A stretch of DNA of 64,000 nucleotides. It comes from Amia ocellicauda (taxonomy: Eukaryota; Chordata; Actinopteri; Amiiformes; Amiidae). Every line of letters begins with the position of its first letter. Within the stretch, counting starts at the first letter, position 1. The position numbers and the translations under genes were made by a program. The stretch lies in NCBI RefSeq assembly GCF_036373705.1, contig NC_089868.1:12339020-12403019 (forward strand), read 5' to 3'. The notes under the pieces are model-generated. The model was not told where the DNA came from and did not search any database. It saw only the letters and a program-made list of their open reading frames with translations. Shown here piece after piece: positions 12,288-27,990 of this stretch.

Positions 12288-12690
12288 AGCAAAGTGCATG
12301 GCCATGTAGTGGATGGGCGCTATTATAGGAACTACAAACTACAAAATCACTGCTGCTAAAAAAACTACATTCCCCAAGAAGCATCCAGGTCCTTTGTTTC
12401 CAAAGGGCAGCAGACTCACCTGTCAGGCATTAAGGGCTAATGCAATGCCTATATAAAGTGATCTCTGCTCCTGGAAAGGTGTGGTAGTAGGAGGACACTG
12501 TGTGTGAGAGTTTGTGTGTTGTTTGGAAGACAAAAGGATAGACCTTACTGCGTATGACCCTTGCTTGTTGGGACTTTCTTTCTGGCGTGATATATATTGT
12601 TTGGAGGAGGAACTGTACTGAACTTTGGACTGGCTATTGGAATATGAGACTTGTGCTTTATAAGGCAGAAATTATAGACATTGACCCAGG
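12288..12690 (+). mobile_element. possible LTR of a Gypsy-type retrotransposon
   Basis: A TATATAAAG box at about 12450 is preceded by the word AACTACATTCCCC, common in fish Gypsy LTRs, and followed by GT-rich leader-like sequence. No gag or pol follows: at about 12690 the sequence changes into another LTR-like block on the opposite strand. Assignment rests on promoter layout only. Confidence 0.35.
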
Positions 12691-12930
12691 TAACCCAGAA
12701 ACCGCTTTGAACAGACAGTTTCTGAAGAATCCCCTAAGTTATTTTCAGAAATCAGATTCAAGATGTTTGAATTAAATAGAGTCTTTATTAACGAGCGCTC
12801 GGAAGGAAGATCGACTGGTGACACGCAGGTATTTGTCTCAACTTCCTTAAAGAGTTCAGAGAGCATACAGTTTTATACACACACAGTCCTGTGTCTCATA
12901 CCAATGCTAGGGGACTACACCCGTATATTT
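12690..12930 (-). mobile_element. retroviral-type LTR remnant
   Basis: Read on the minus strand: TATAAAACTG near 12870, then about 90 bases later GAGCGCTCGTTAATAAAGAC (polyadenylation signal AATAAA), then a U5-like tail with GGGGATTCTTCA. The layout TATA - R - AATAAA - U5 fits an LTR. Similar pieces are at about 4215-4325 and 9540-9710. No gene is attached. Confidence 0.45.
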
Positions 12931-13293
12931 TGGGTGCCAGCCCACCGAATAAGAGAATGATATCAAGGCAAATAATCTATGGCACAAACAAACATATATC
13001 TAGTACATCTTGTTTTCACAGCTTTGCAGAGCCCCCCCTTAAACGGGAAGAAAGCTGACTCATTTCAATATGTTTACAACAGAGGCAGAGAGAGAGAGAA
13101 GGGGGTTAAGGGTGGTCTTAGTTCTATTTTAGTTGTTTCTCATTTAATCTTTGAGATGCTTCTAGAGGCTTCTACAGTATCCTTCCTGCTCAAGAGTGTG
13201 CAAGAAGCACCTGAGGGAGCCTCTTTGTCAAAATATATATATGTAAAAATATACACACAGACACACAACTATTTTGTATTATTTATTATAATG

Positions 13294-13651
13294 TGTTTTT
13301 AATTGATACATTAATTTGAGACTATAACCCCAATAATTACGTTTTATAGAATTAGTCAGAACAGCTGGCAGCAAAGGCTGCAGGCTACTTAAAGCAGGTT
13401 TCACATTAAAGTTGTACAGCAGTTGCTACAGTGGTTGGAGAACAGCATTGTGAACTTGGTGATCTGGGTTTGATTCCTGATCAGTACTTGTTAATTTCCT
13501 GGAGTTATATGTTATCAGAGTAGAACGAACAAATACAAGGCTTTTGAAAATACAGTGCTACATATGGAGGGTCAGTCCTTCTGACAAATATAATTTATAA
13601 ATTTGTTTATTTTTTCACTTACACGTTAAATTCAGTGCATATGTGGATTCC

Positions 13652-13710
<59 letters not shown>

Positions 13711-14042
13711 ATTGATTTCTTACATTGCTTGGTTAAATTCGAATAATGATCCAGTCTAACTGGATATTAATGAGTGAATTTGCCTCGCTGTCTGATTTGC
13801 TACTAGTTCATGTTACCTGAACCATGTTATTGAAACAAAATTCTAATTAGGAGAATTTAAAATCTGTATTAATCGCCTTGTAATTGTTCGTTTTACTCTG
13901 ATACCGTTTAACTCAAGGAAATTTAACTTTAACATGAAACCTGCTTTAAGTAGTCTGCAGCCTCACTGCCGGCTGTTCTGACTAATTCCATAAAACTTAA
14001 TTATTGGGGTTATAGTCTCAAATTAATGTATCAATTAAAAAC
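13294..14042. repeat. 749-bp imperfect inverted repeat with (TTA)n core
   Basis: The arms 13294-13411 and 13924-14042 are reverse complements with few mismatches (for example TTGATACATTAATTTGAG against CTCAAATTAATGTATCAA). Pairing resumes between about 13490-13550 and 13865-13923. The unpaired stretch of the left arm, about 13412-13490, looks like a tRNA-derived insertion. The centre holds a (TTA)n run at about 13650-13707. This is a foldback-type, non-autonomous element. Confidence 0.75.
13425..13490 (+). repeat. tRNA-like SINE head
   Basis: The segment reads like a degenerate tRNA gene: an A-box-like GTGGTTGGAGAACA and, about 35 bases on, a B-box-like GGGTTTGATTCCTG. It lacks a convincing acceptor stem and is not a functional tRNA. 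It interrupts one arm of the surrounding inverted repeat. Confidence 0.4.
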
Positions 14043-14317
14043 ATGAATTGATGTTAAGACAACGAATTGTAACAGGATTAATTGTTGGGGATGAATTGAG
14101 GCGCACACGTGGTCAGCGCCAGCTGGTGTGGGCACTGGTCAGAACTCCAAACTTGAGACACTTGTGTGGGCTGTAGTGCAGAGGAAGCTGGCAGAGAAGC
14201 CCCCCACGCGGGTGAGACCTCCAGGGCAGACTGGTGAGCAGCTGGGGTGAGCAGCATCCGGGTTGCGGGTTAACTGCCGCCGTTTCATATTAAAAAAAAA
14301 ACGTAATTTGCAAGCAG

Positions 14318-17581
<3,264 letters not shown>

Positions 17582-19300
17582 CTTCTCTGGACCCTAGCAG
17601 TTAGCAAAAGCAAGAGGAGATTAGATACATCAAACAGACATCCTGCTCTAATGGGCTCCATCAAACTGTCAAACACACTTCAGTTCTCCATCTCTGTTTC
17701 CTCCTCAAAAGATTTAAGCACAGTGTCTGGAACCCTCTTCCTACAGCTCACCCTGTGGGCAGCCAGCATTTGTGCAAAGCCAATCAATAGCATTTTAAAG
17801 CATAGCATTTAATGCCACCAAACCTAATATACATGTCACTACATACTGCATGGCAATGGCAAGTTGGCATCCTGATCAAACACTCAACATATTACCACCT
17901 GTTCGGCTCTCTAAGGCTAGGTAAGGAAATGATCAATGATTCAACAGAAAAGGTGTCATTCTGCTCAATGCACAGCCCGACTTTGTATTCAATTCATCAT
18001 GACACGTGACAGAGCATCACTTAAATTGTATATAAAATGACTTACACAGTTTCAAATAAAGCTCCCGTGAACAGTTTAAAGGGACTGACCTTTCAGAACC
18101 TCATGGCTCAGGGCAATGGGGATAGTTTGCATTTTGACATTTATGATTCCAATCATGGAAAGTAACTGGTTTTATTCTGATGTAGATCAAATCAGAAACT
18201 AAGTTCTGCCAGTGTTTCTGCAGTCTTTAGAACTTATATAGCCAAGCAAAGGATGCAGAAGTCTGAGCAATTTGATGCTACAGTTACATCCTTTGTAAAA
18301 CAGGTGTCAAAAAGTGTAGAGACACATGGGGCATTGATTGGATGATAAACATTTAACAATTAGACATTTGTATTTAATAAAAGAGTAACACAATGCACAA
18401 GACTGACATTTCTAAAGTTACAACCCATCAACGCACAGTACAGCGCGTTTCATATGTTCAAAGGACGCGTCCGTGTAGCGCAGATTTCCGCTGCTCTGCG
18501 CGGATCTGCGCGGCTCCACCAATGGGAGCGCTGGGATTCTGCAGACCTGCACCGAACTGCGGACATCTGCGCCAAACGGACCTTCGGTAATGATAACGGA
18601 GGGGTCCGTGTATATTTGCTGATCAAGTTGCCCACCATGTCATACAGCAGCACACACAGCTGCTGCATTTACAATAGTAACCTCTAAAATGAGCCAATAA
18701 GTTGCAGTGTCAGCGGCGACACTTTCACATCCACACATCTTACTCCTGTGACATCCCACAGCACCCAAACCCACCGGGGCACAGCGGGCAGCTTTGGGTT
18801 TCAGATGTGCACCAACGACCGACAACAACATACAAGCACACGTTTTCAGTTCCTGATACAGGACGCAAAAGTCGTGTTGGTCTCCGTTAGAAAACTCCCC
18901 TGTGCAGTTAGTTATCATCCCGATAGGAGTTGTCATACTCACGCTTCGCAGTAGTCTTGTCAATAGTAGAGGGGCCGATGCAGAAACAACGCACACCCGT
19001 CCGTCTGTCTGTCTGTCTGTCTGTCTGTCTCCGGCTCACTCCTCCACACGAACCAATAAAAACAGACACAACACAACTGTCGTTATGCTGTAGTCAAGCG
19101 ATGTCAAACTCTAAAAACACTGACAACACCGCTTTCGCTATGACGTTTCCACAAACTCAAGGGATGTCCGCTCTCTTGTGGGTTTGCTCTGGAACTGAAT
19201 ACGATGGCATAAGTAGAGCGATCTAGAACTCTTGAACCATTGTGACGTCACAACTGCGTGATGACACAATGCAACGTATCCCACGGTGATAGTACGGAAT
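17582..19300. other. presumed 5' leader intron and promoter region of kinase copy 2
   Basis: No coding exon is seen. The CRE at 19243-19250 and about 130 bases of leader below it resemble the region upstream of copy 3. An exon-intron border such as GAAGC|GTGAGTATG at about 18937-18950 on the minus strand could end a noncoding first exon, but this is a guess. The CpG-rich part at 18460-18600 resembles 35785-35880 (shared word GATTTCCGC), so it is probably repeat-derived. A (TCTG)n run lies at 19003-19030. Confidence 0.4.
19243..19250 (-). promoter_or_regulatory. full CRE, presumed promoter of kinase copy 2
   Basis: A perfect palindromic TGACGTCA. On the minus strand it is preceded by a second half-site-like GTGTCATCACG and followed by a leader that shares blocks such as ACATCCCTTGA with the region below the CRE of copy 3. 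No TATA box is seen. CREB/ATF/CREM binding is inferred from the motif. Confidence 0.55.
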
Positions 19301-21000
19301 GAAGTAGCAGTATGAATCATAAAGTGCAATGGCATTATAACCTATAAAGATCCGATTGCTTTTGTTTTTCATCAACTGTAAGCCTTTCCAAGATGAATAC
19401 AAAACCAAAAACATTCCAGTGCAGTTCACATAATATCCGCCTGATGGTGCAGAAGTGTAAGTCTTACAGGTTTAAAATGAAACTCATACTTCTTCTCCAT
19501 CTAGTGGAAATGATGTGTATTGCAATGGTAAGTCTATTTCTATCCAGTGGTAAAAACATGACGTTTAAAATACTTTGATACATTACCGAAATGAAGAATG
19601 GAAACCTGTAGTGCACTCAGATTGTGAGCTCAAACTCACTCTGAAGGCAATAAAAATACAGTGAAATCCTACTAGATTTTAAGGTGATGTTTGCACTTGT
19701 ATCAGTGTTCCCAAGTCATGAAATAACCAGTCCATACATACTGCTGTGGAAACGAGCAATATTTATTTTTGCTTGGTCAAAAATATACCTTTACTTTAAA
19801 CTTAATTTACTAGACTATCAGAAATCTATCAATCAATACATTTGTATTTGTTTAGCGCCCTTCGCAGGGAGCCACAGAGCGCTTTTGACATGTCAAATCC
19901 CAAATCATTCAAAGTTAATATGAGTGAAGTGGATTGCATGAGTTATGAGCATGGATAGCCTATGTGGTGCTTCAAAAGTGTGCGTCTCTCCTGTTACAAC
20001 ACATTGCTGATAGTGGAATTTCCATAATTGATCAGTGGGGATACATATATAGTGGGTTTGTTATTATTATTATATCAGGTTTTGCTTTCTGATTCACGTT
20101 GGCATTTCAGACTTTCATTGACATGTAAATCTTCTTTATAGTGGACACCAGACAAACAATACTCAAGTTGCATTGTAACCGACTGTAACTATAGTATGGA
20201 TAGCAAATATTTCATTATTTATTTTTATAACCACTAGCGCAAATGATTCAGGACCTAAATGCCTTTATTTTTCCCAATCTGACTTTCCATGAGGCATGTG
20301 TATGTGTAAGAAATACCCTACCTGTCTGCCACACTCCATTCACCTTGTTATATCTCGAATCTGCATATTCTGCACTGATGTCCATGACCAGACGTCGAAG
20401 TCCATCATCGGAGCTGTCTCTGTTATGTTTCCTTTACAAACTGTCCATCGCGTATCATTTTCCTCCGGATGGGTCTCACACTTGCAGACAACACACATGA
20501 TATTTCAGGAATGGTGAAGTCCTGTTCTAAGAGATATTCAACCTGTTCCTTGGATATATTGAATGATGGCTGACCTTCATTGTCATTTTTTCCCAGTCTG
20601 ATTTTCCATTAGGCATGTGTATGTGTACACAGACATACAGGTCTTTTTCAACCCAGTGGATACTGTTAAAAGCATACTGTCCAAGTATGGAAATATTACT
20701 ATTTGTAAAATGTATTTTTATAGTTTGTGGTAAATTTCCAAACTATGTTCCATGCAGTCTTTTAGCTGAGATGTTAAACCTTATGCCTGGATTTAATAGA
20801 TCCCAAGGCACGTGTAAAAAAAGAGTAGCGGTATCAAGCCAGTCTCCTGGCTAAATTCCAATACCAATAGCCACTTCCCTGGATCCAATTGTACTGATGA
20901 CCTAATAGTATAAAAGAGTGTCAAGATATAATAATGACAATAAAATAATTATTATAACACATCTTAAATCCAGGATACACAGGCACAGTAGGAACTGTAC
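19301..21000. other. no gene seen; short direct duplication
   Basis: AT-rich DNA. The word GACTTTCCATGAGGCATGTG at about 20281 recurs in altered form at about 20598 (GATTTTCCATTAGGCATGTG), indicating a roughly 317-base local duplication. The stretch 19830-19890 (GCGCCCTTCGCAGGGAGCCA) resembles a dispersed repeat. No exons are recognised. Confidence 0.4.
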
Positions 21001-23300
21001 AAAAAAGCTAATATTTGTACTGTGTTAATATTGCATTGTATGGCCTATAGTTGGAGGATAAAAATTCAAGGTGGCATTGATTACTACAGTAGAAAAATAG
21101 TGTCCCTGAAAGCCAGCAACAACAACAGAGCTTCAACCGTTTTTGAAAGTTGTGTTTTTGCTGTACATCAGTTTGTCTTACCATCATGAGTCCAGTGACA
21201 AAGGCCTTGAACATATAGAAGTTTGACTACAGGTAAGGCGAGCAAGGGAATGTGTTTATGCCCTTCCAAAGTCTTGGGATATTTGAATGCCCAAGTCCAC
21301 GTCTTCCCTGAAGCCCTCGTATGAACGCCTGCATGGCACCCTTCAGAGATTGAATCATGTATTTGCAAGCGGAAACTGTGAACCAGCATGCAAATATTCT
21401 ACGGCAGGAGAAGGGTTGGAGCCCAATGGTGACACTCTTGTTGCTCGTGGTTTTTATTTGTTCTGACAGATAAGCAGCGCTCCTTGAATACGCATGAGTT
21501 TCTAGGTTTGAATCAGTAGTACCAAAGACAGATGCACTCAATGCATCCAATCACAATGAGCAGCGCTCACCATATATATGTAAACAGTTTGGCCCGTGGG
21601 CCAGTGACTGCAACAACACCATTATTGACTCCAGTGAGCCGTGGCCCGGAAAACAATCCCTGTCTGTTTCGAGAGCGCATTAGCAACCTTAATGGCCAGA
21701 GATGCAGCTGGGGCAGTGGGCACCACCAGCCACCCAGAACAAGCGTGGACTCCCACGACTCACGTCTGAGGACCATGGTGTCCTGCTAGGTCCTAGACCG
21801 AGACCGCCATCTGCAGCTCGTAGTGTGACCACCAGAGTGAGGCCTGATTCGATCAGACCACCTAGACCTGATGTGAATTAGCAGGTATATGCATGTATAT
21901 GCATGCATGTATATAGCTATGCATGTATAGCTCATAGAGCCCAAACAACGCTAGTTAGTGCAGATAAGATGAAAGAGATGTGCTTAAAGTGAATGAGATG
22001 ATAAGGAGCTGGACATGGGCTGCTGAGACGCTGTCAGGAGTGGGGTCCACTCACAGTCGTCTGTGGACGGATGTTGACGTATCGAGTCATGGAAGAGGTG
22101 TCTCTCGTGCTGTGGACTGGCACGTCGATTCACACTCAGTAGGAGTTTAAAAAGATATCTGACTGGGGTGTTGACTTCTCTAATTAGTTGAAACTTCACA
22201 AATTGCATAATGTCATTTCACAACAGTCCAGTGACCCATTTTGCACAGCAGCACCCTTCCTATTGATTTATCAGACTGTCATACCGTGCGTTTGACATTG
22301 GTTTATAGATTGTACTCTTGACAGTCTGCGTTGCCCCTACTTAAATCCCACTGAATGGCTCTTGTGTAATGCAGTGCCACTTGGGGGTCCCAGGTGGGGG
22401 TCAATGCAATGAGAACACTATACCATTCTAAAGAGACACAATAAACATTGGACAAATTTGCTAATAGTCTCAGAGCTTGTGCCCAGCTTTTCCACAAATT
22501 CCAGCTTATCTGATTTTATATGGTTTACTATTGATTTGTGGTGACATAACACAATAAACAGATAGGTCTGCTAACATGTCTTGCTGTAGTAAGCACTGCT
22601 CATCATTGTTTAAAGCAGTAATTAGCATTGTTCTTCAGTGCCCACTGCTTAGTCAAATCATAGAGTTCAGCTGACTATCATGCATTTATTCATAGTTGCT
22701 TTCCATTTAATCCAAGAAATCTGATGAAAATGAAAAAGAGTAATAATAATGTCATCACTATGTATGTTTCACAGTCATCATTTGGCTTTATGTGCAAGTC
22801 CAGTGTTGAAGGGTTTGTAAAATCAGTACGAGAGCAGCACGGCTGAATAAGGCCACTCACACTCACAATCGTGCACATGCAAATACAGAGACACACACAG
22901 CGGCACAGTAATGATCACTCCAGAGTGAGTCAGGAATGCTTTCATTTTGAACCAGGAATAAACTCGCTGTTCACACGGGCACAAGCTACAGGCCAGACGC
23001 ATTTCCCCAGCACAGCCCCCGCTGATTGAGGACAGTGATTGGCTCACATGGATTCATTCCCTTGTGAGTGTGCAGTGTGGAAGTTGACGGAGCTGTAGTG
23101 TGGATTTCCAAACAGCACCCCTTGCTGATCTGAACAAAGTATATAAATGGCTGATAATCCTTGTTACACTGAGTAACACTATCACATTGATTTGAATTGC
23201 ATTGTGTTGAGTCACTAAGCAAATTTGTCACTTGGTTTTGCTTTAGTGGCTCTTTAATGGCCCTTTCACAGCCTCATTTTATCAAGTGCCTTGAGAGGGT
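21001..23300. other. unassigned, probably old transposon sequence
   Basis: The parts 21230-21850 and 22250-22500 contain moderately long frames on the minus and plus strands, none matching a protein I recognise. The repetitive ATGCATGTATA stretch at 21885-21930 is low complexity. I see no gene. Confidence 0.3.
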
Positions 23301-23301
23301 G

Positions 23302-23887
23302 CTACCCATGTACATCCACAGCACATTGCAGCACTGCAATCTCTCCATCGTTCGGCACTGAAGACAGTTTGCTCAACTCCTCCACTGCAGAGCCCAGGGC
23401 ACCCAGCTGTGCAGACAAGTGAAGAAAGAATAGAGGGGTGAATACACCGATACAGAGAAGGGGTTCATATACTTACACACAGGGATAAGGGCTTTAACAC
23501 TGATACACACAGAGTACAGCAACTACACTGAGCCACAGTGCTGGTTACAGAGAGAGAAAGCAGTGCTCCACTTCTCACAGCAGGCCTGCAAGAGGCAGCA
23601 AGAGGAGCAGGGCACTCTGAGGAGAGTGTGAGGGTAAGAACAGGGGGCCACACTGAACAATATCAGTGTGCAGACAGACTCAGGACACGTGTAGCCAAGG
23701 AAACCTCAGCAGAGCTCTTTGTGTACAGGTCCAGCACCCACAGCCCCAGAGCTGCCCAGGGAGTGGGGTCAGACACACCGTACATCTGCTGTTTTGAAGC
23801 TCTTACCATGGTCTTGTCCCCTGGCTCTGCTCCGCCATACCTCCACAAATACACTGTGCCATTACACACTGCTACCACCAGGAGGGG
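23302..23887 (-). CDS. possible last exons of a beta-propeller (WD40-like) gene
   Basis: Two exon-like segments with matching phase lie on the minus strand. The first, 23807-23887, is bounded by AG and GTAAGA and encodes LVVAVCNGTVYLWRYGG, which reads like the end of a WD40/beta-propeller blade. The second, 23302-23406, follows a good pyrimidine-tract acceptor and encodes 34 residues (LGALGSAVEELSKL ... LQCAVDVHG) to a TAG stop. I cannot name the protein. Further exons may lie upstream: 24090-24240 has a splice-like open stretch but also a stop. It could be a gene fragment or chance. Confidence 0.3.
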
Positions 23888-24249
23888 CTGTACACCAGAC
23901 TCACCCTGGGACTAAAGTCACTCACTGGCAGAAGGATCAACAATCCTTGCAATAAGCAGACAGCTTGTCAAGTTGTAACTGCAGATTCCTAGGCAGCTTT
24001 AGAAGGAGCAATATTTGACTTAAGATAAGACAGTTGTTCCTACACCTGCAACGATTAGTCTGTCCACAAATTGCCAGTCATCATCACACTGTGTCCTAGT
24101 CCTGTCTTACAGGGGCTCATGTGTGCAGTCTCACCTTTTCACAGCCTCCGTCCCAGCATGCATTGCATCATCCTATGCACCAGCATCAGTGTGACCTCTG
24201 AGGGGAGGGCAGCAGCGGTCATGAACAGCCTAGAGCTGAGAGAAACACA

Positions 24250-25485
24250 GACACAGTCATTTTTAAGACTATATTTTAGTTGTGCAGGGAGGGTTGGGAG
24301 CTATAGTAAGATTCAGGTTAAACTCAGGATATTAACAATGACTGTACATTTGTTTGATCACAAATCTTCCAAAAGTTGGTCTGTGTTATTATGGCAAGTC
24401 CCAAAACTGGCTAAACATGTATTAGGAGGACATCCAAAACCTCACACAAATGTAATGGAAAGGTCAGGCTCTCTGCTACTTGTGTGCCAAGTATTAGGGA
24501 GGTTTCATTTTGTCTTCTCATCTTGATGGAGAATTTGGTTATAATGAAATCATTTGGAGATAATTCAAACTGTAACTTGCAAGTAGTTTACAAGAGATGT
24601 GCCCTGAGATGATAGAATCACTGCTTCAACTGAGAAAGTAACGTATCATAGAATTACAGGTAATTAAAAATGTATTACATATATGATATAATAGCTGGAG
24701 TGAGAACTGATCTTATTTTATAACCCCCAGCTCACAACAATACCTATGACATTACATATTTTGCTAATTCAAGAAAACATGACTTAATATGTGGGAGATT
24801 TAATGGAGGGGAGAGAGTGAAGCAGCTCCATGGCCTCAGCTCTGGCTCCAGGCTCTGGAGCGCTTCTGAAGAGCCTGAGTCCAGCTCCAGCTCCGCTACG
24901 GCTCCAGAGCACAACTTACAAAATCTGTCCAGCTCCGATCCAGCTCCGGGTCCTGGAGATGGCTCCGGGCTCCAGAGCTGGTGCACGGCCAACCTTACAA
25001 GGCAGCAATCAGGTTGTTTCCCAGAAATGTTGCAAATGCATTGCTCATCCATATTACCCAATGTAGGAGTCACTGGAGATGGAGGTCACCCTCCTCTTTA
25101 ACTCCAGACTCATCCATGGCCTGTGGATAATATACATCCTCCTCAAAACCACATGCCCTGATACACTGATACACTACAAAGACATACAAATACAAAGACA
25201 ATGCAATAATACAATACAAGTGTAAGATCTGAGGTTCCAGGGTTCAAGTCCCTGTTTGGGTACCAAATTATATGCAAGTACAGCCCAGCTGTTTAAATGT
25301 GTAAAACATGTAAAATAATGTGATATACTGTAATAATTGTAAGTCCAACACAACATATACCACAATATCATAGTTAATCATTAGCAATATAATGTACATT
25401 CATAAATTCAATGGTATTTGCCTTAAAGGCACACAACCAGATTTTAAATGCATATGTGAACATGTGATCAGCCAATATTGCAGTG
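24250..25485. other. repeat-derived, no gene
   Basis: The part 24830-24990 is a run of imperfect GCTCCAGCTCCG-type motifs, open on both strands by composition only. At about 25225-25260, GGGTTCAAGTCCCTG followed by TTTGGGTACC looks like the 3' half of a tRNA-derived SINE; the 5' half is missing. Confidence 0.4.
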
Positions 25486-25489
25486 AATT

Positions 25490-25905
25490 ACACTGAATGC
25501 TGCACACACACTGTACACTGAATGCTGCACACACACTACGCACTGTACACTGAATACTGCATACAAACTGTACACTGAATACTGCACACACTGCGCACTA
25601 TACACTGAATACTGCACACACACTGCACACTGTACACTGAATACTGCACACACACTGTGCACTGTACACTGAATACTGCACACACACTGCGCACTGTACA
25701 CTGAATACTGCACACACACTGCGCACTGTACACTGAATACTGCACACACACTGCGCACTGTACACTGAATACTGCACACACACTGTGCACTGTACACTGA
25801 ATACTGCAGACACACTGCGCACTGTACACTGAATACTGCACACACACTGCGCACTGTACACTGAATACTGCACACACACTGCGCACTGTACACTGAATAC
25901 TTACG
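25490..25905. repeat. 32-bp minisatellite
   Basis: About twelve tandem copies of a 32-base unit, ACTGAATACTGCACACACAC followed by TGCGCACTGTAC, the first few units shorter and degenerate. Periods not divisible by three make long Cys/Val-rich ORFs on the minus strand that are not genes. There is no spacer variation of CRISPR type. Confidence 0.9.
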
Positions 25906-26074
25906 CTACACATCATACACCACACGCTACACAAACAGTGCACACCACACCGAATACTGCACACTGTACATTATACAGTGCACACTGAACACACACAGTA
26001 GGGCATTTCTCTCATTGTATTATAATATAATTCAGTACATTAATAAATGTCCCTCTCGCTCTCTCTCTCTGCAG

Positions 26075-26215
26075 GCTGGTCCCGGGGCGGCTCTGTTCCA
26101 GGCAGTGATGTCACTGCTGTGCTTAGTGCAGGAGCAGGGAGACCGCACTCCCCCAGGCATACTCAAGGCTGCTCTCTACCTTCTGGCACTCAGCCAGGAC
26201 CGGAGTCCCCAATGA
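26075..26215 (+). CDS. possible terminal exon of an unidentified gene
   Basis: After a strong acceptor (CTCTCTCTCTGCAG) there is a 46-codon open stretch ending in TGA: AGPGAALFQAVMSLLCL, then TPPGILKAALYLLAL. It is leucine-rich and looks helical, like the end of an armadillo/HEAT-type protein. No upstream exon on the plus strand could be connected and no clear AATAAA follows. Treat as a candidate only. Confidence 0.25.
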   Translation, partial: AGPGAALFQAVMSLLCLVQEQGDRTPPGILKAALYLLALSQDRSPQ

Positions 26216-26219
26216 CTAA

Positions 26220-27990
26220 ATCCATTATTTTGACAATAACGTTTTTTGGGGTAATTGTCATTTGTTTTTATTTCATACATTTGTGTGTAGTGTTCGTCAA
26301 GGTGTTTTCACACTGCTAGCTACATTTTTCTTGTATGATTATTTCACAATACAGCAACATATGAATGATGAATCATGCTGTAAACATGTATGACGGAGAT
26401 GAACCTAAATCTATTTCTTGCATCTTGAATAGTGTAGGGAAAAAATGAAAAGGAAATTTAAAAGTGGGGACATTTCCCGCTTCTTCCTTCCCCTAAAACA
26501 GTGTAGGGGGCACAAGGAGGGAGAGTTGGAGAAAGAAGGAGAGCAGAGCGAGAGACAGGAGAGAGATGGTGAACTGAGCTACAGAAATAAAGACAAGAGA
26601 CATGGAGATGGAATGAGCAGCGCCAGAGAAGAAAGAGATTCAGAGACAGGCAACGATCAAGACAGAGATGGATAAAGAAAGTGAGAGCGATAAAGAGAGA
26701 GACAGGAACCCACAGGTGGAAAGTGAAGGGAGACAGAGACAGATTGACATGCCTGCCCCAAGTGCAGCTGAACCACATGCCATGTTTGTTGTTTGTGGTC
26801 TAGATAACAATTAGGCTGAGATATCTGCCTTAGTTGACTGAATTATTTACAGCAAAGTGTTGCTTTACTAGTAATTAGACCTTCCTTGACTTACGTCATC
26901 AAAAAAGGCTATCTTATGTTTGAAGAAAACAGGCTCCTGTATGTAAATATTTTCATGTCTACAAAATCTCTGTGATTTAATGAGATTAAAGAGGTAACGT
27001 ATGCTACTCTTCCATGCATTCTACATACCGGTCTATTTCAGATGAACTTTATTATACTGTGCTTTCTTGTCTCCCCAAAAAATGTAAATAGGGAAATGAG
27101 CAACATCCAGGCAGTCATTGTTTTAATCTTACTTAATCACCGTCATTGTCATACTTGTGTGTCCTTTAGTGCACATCGTCCGTTCTCCAGCAGATATTGT
27201 AGCTGCACGAGGCATCGATCCAGTCTAACTATATGTGGCAAATCTATTTTCAAGTATATATAGTGATTAACATTGAGGCTGGCTGATCTGTTTTTGGTTC
27301 ATCTCCCTTCAGAAGCCACTAACGTCAATTTGATTTGGATTGTGTGGGGATTCTTCCACGCCTCCATGCCACCCTACAACTATCTCCTGCCACCCGCTTG
27401 CCACCCCAGGTGAAAATGTCTAGATCCGCCCCTGGTTGTAAGTTACTCAATGTCAAATAAAAAAATAAAAAAAGGAATATATATATATATATACACATAT
27501 TGTCTCTGGATTAATTTTAATATTTGTATTGTATGGAACAAACTTTTTTTTATTAATTTGTCATAAGAACTACATTATTTGTGTCATAGGATTAAACACC
27601 TACAGCTATATTTCATAGCAAGCCTTGAAATTAGGTATGAAGCCCAATTCTGAAAATCATAGATCTCCTCATTAAAATACAATCCACCTCATTTAATTGT
27701 GCAATATTTCCATATGAACTCATTTACGACGTTTTAAACTGACCCTGGGGTTGAAAAGTATAATATTGATTGACACATCCTTCCCCCCGGTCCAATGAGT
27801 GCATTATCACAAAGTGGAATCAGTTGTTTATTTCTCTCTGAGGTTGAATCAGTGTGATTCATCAAATTGAAAGACACTCATCTGATACAGATTCATGACA
27901 CAGCGTCACATCAATCTAAGACAGTCTGACAGCTGCTCTGGGTCTCTCGATTGTGTTGCTCACCCATCTGACTGACTGGAGCCCGTTCCC
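26220..27990. other. no gene; transposon scraps
   Basis: At 26445-26675 a Lys/Glu-rich frame starts MKRKFKSGDISRFFLPLKQ, which resembles the N-terminus of hAT/ZMYM-type transposon proteins, but nothing follows. At 27415-27435, TCTAGATCCGCCCCTGG looks like a hAT-type MITE end. A short (TA)n lies at 27478-27493. Otherwise AT-rich. Confidence 0.35.

Noticed and set aside
18640..18996. 118-residue minus ORF between the CRE and kinase copy 2
   Set aside because: Lies in the presumed leader intron and matches nothing recognisable; the conserved start of the kinase is at 17581.
24830..25080. Pro/Ser-rich ORFs on both strands
   Set aside because: Produced by imperfect GCTCCAGCTCCG repeats.
25225..25260. 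tRNA gene
   Set aside because: Only a T-arm-like half (GGGTTCAAGTCCC) and acceptor-like end are present. No D-arm, anticodon arm or matching 5' acceptor strand; treated as a SINE remnant.
25490..25905. CRISPR-like regular repeats
   Set aside because: Units are directly adjacent with no unique spacers, and the window is clearly vertebrate.
25468..25964. Minus-strand ORFs of about 140 residues rich in Cys, Val and Gln
   Set aside because: They are the translation of the 32-bp tandem repeat; overlapping frames give the same peptide shifted.
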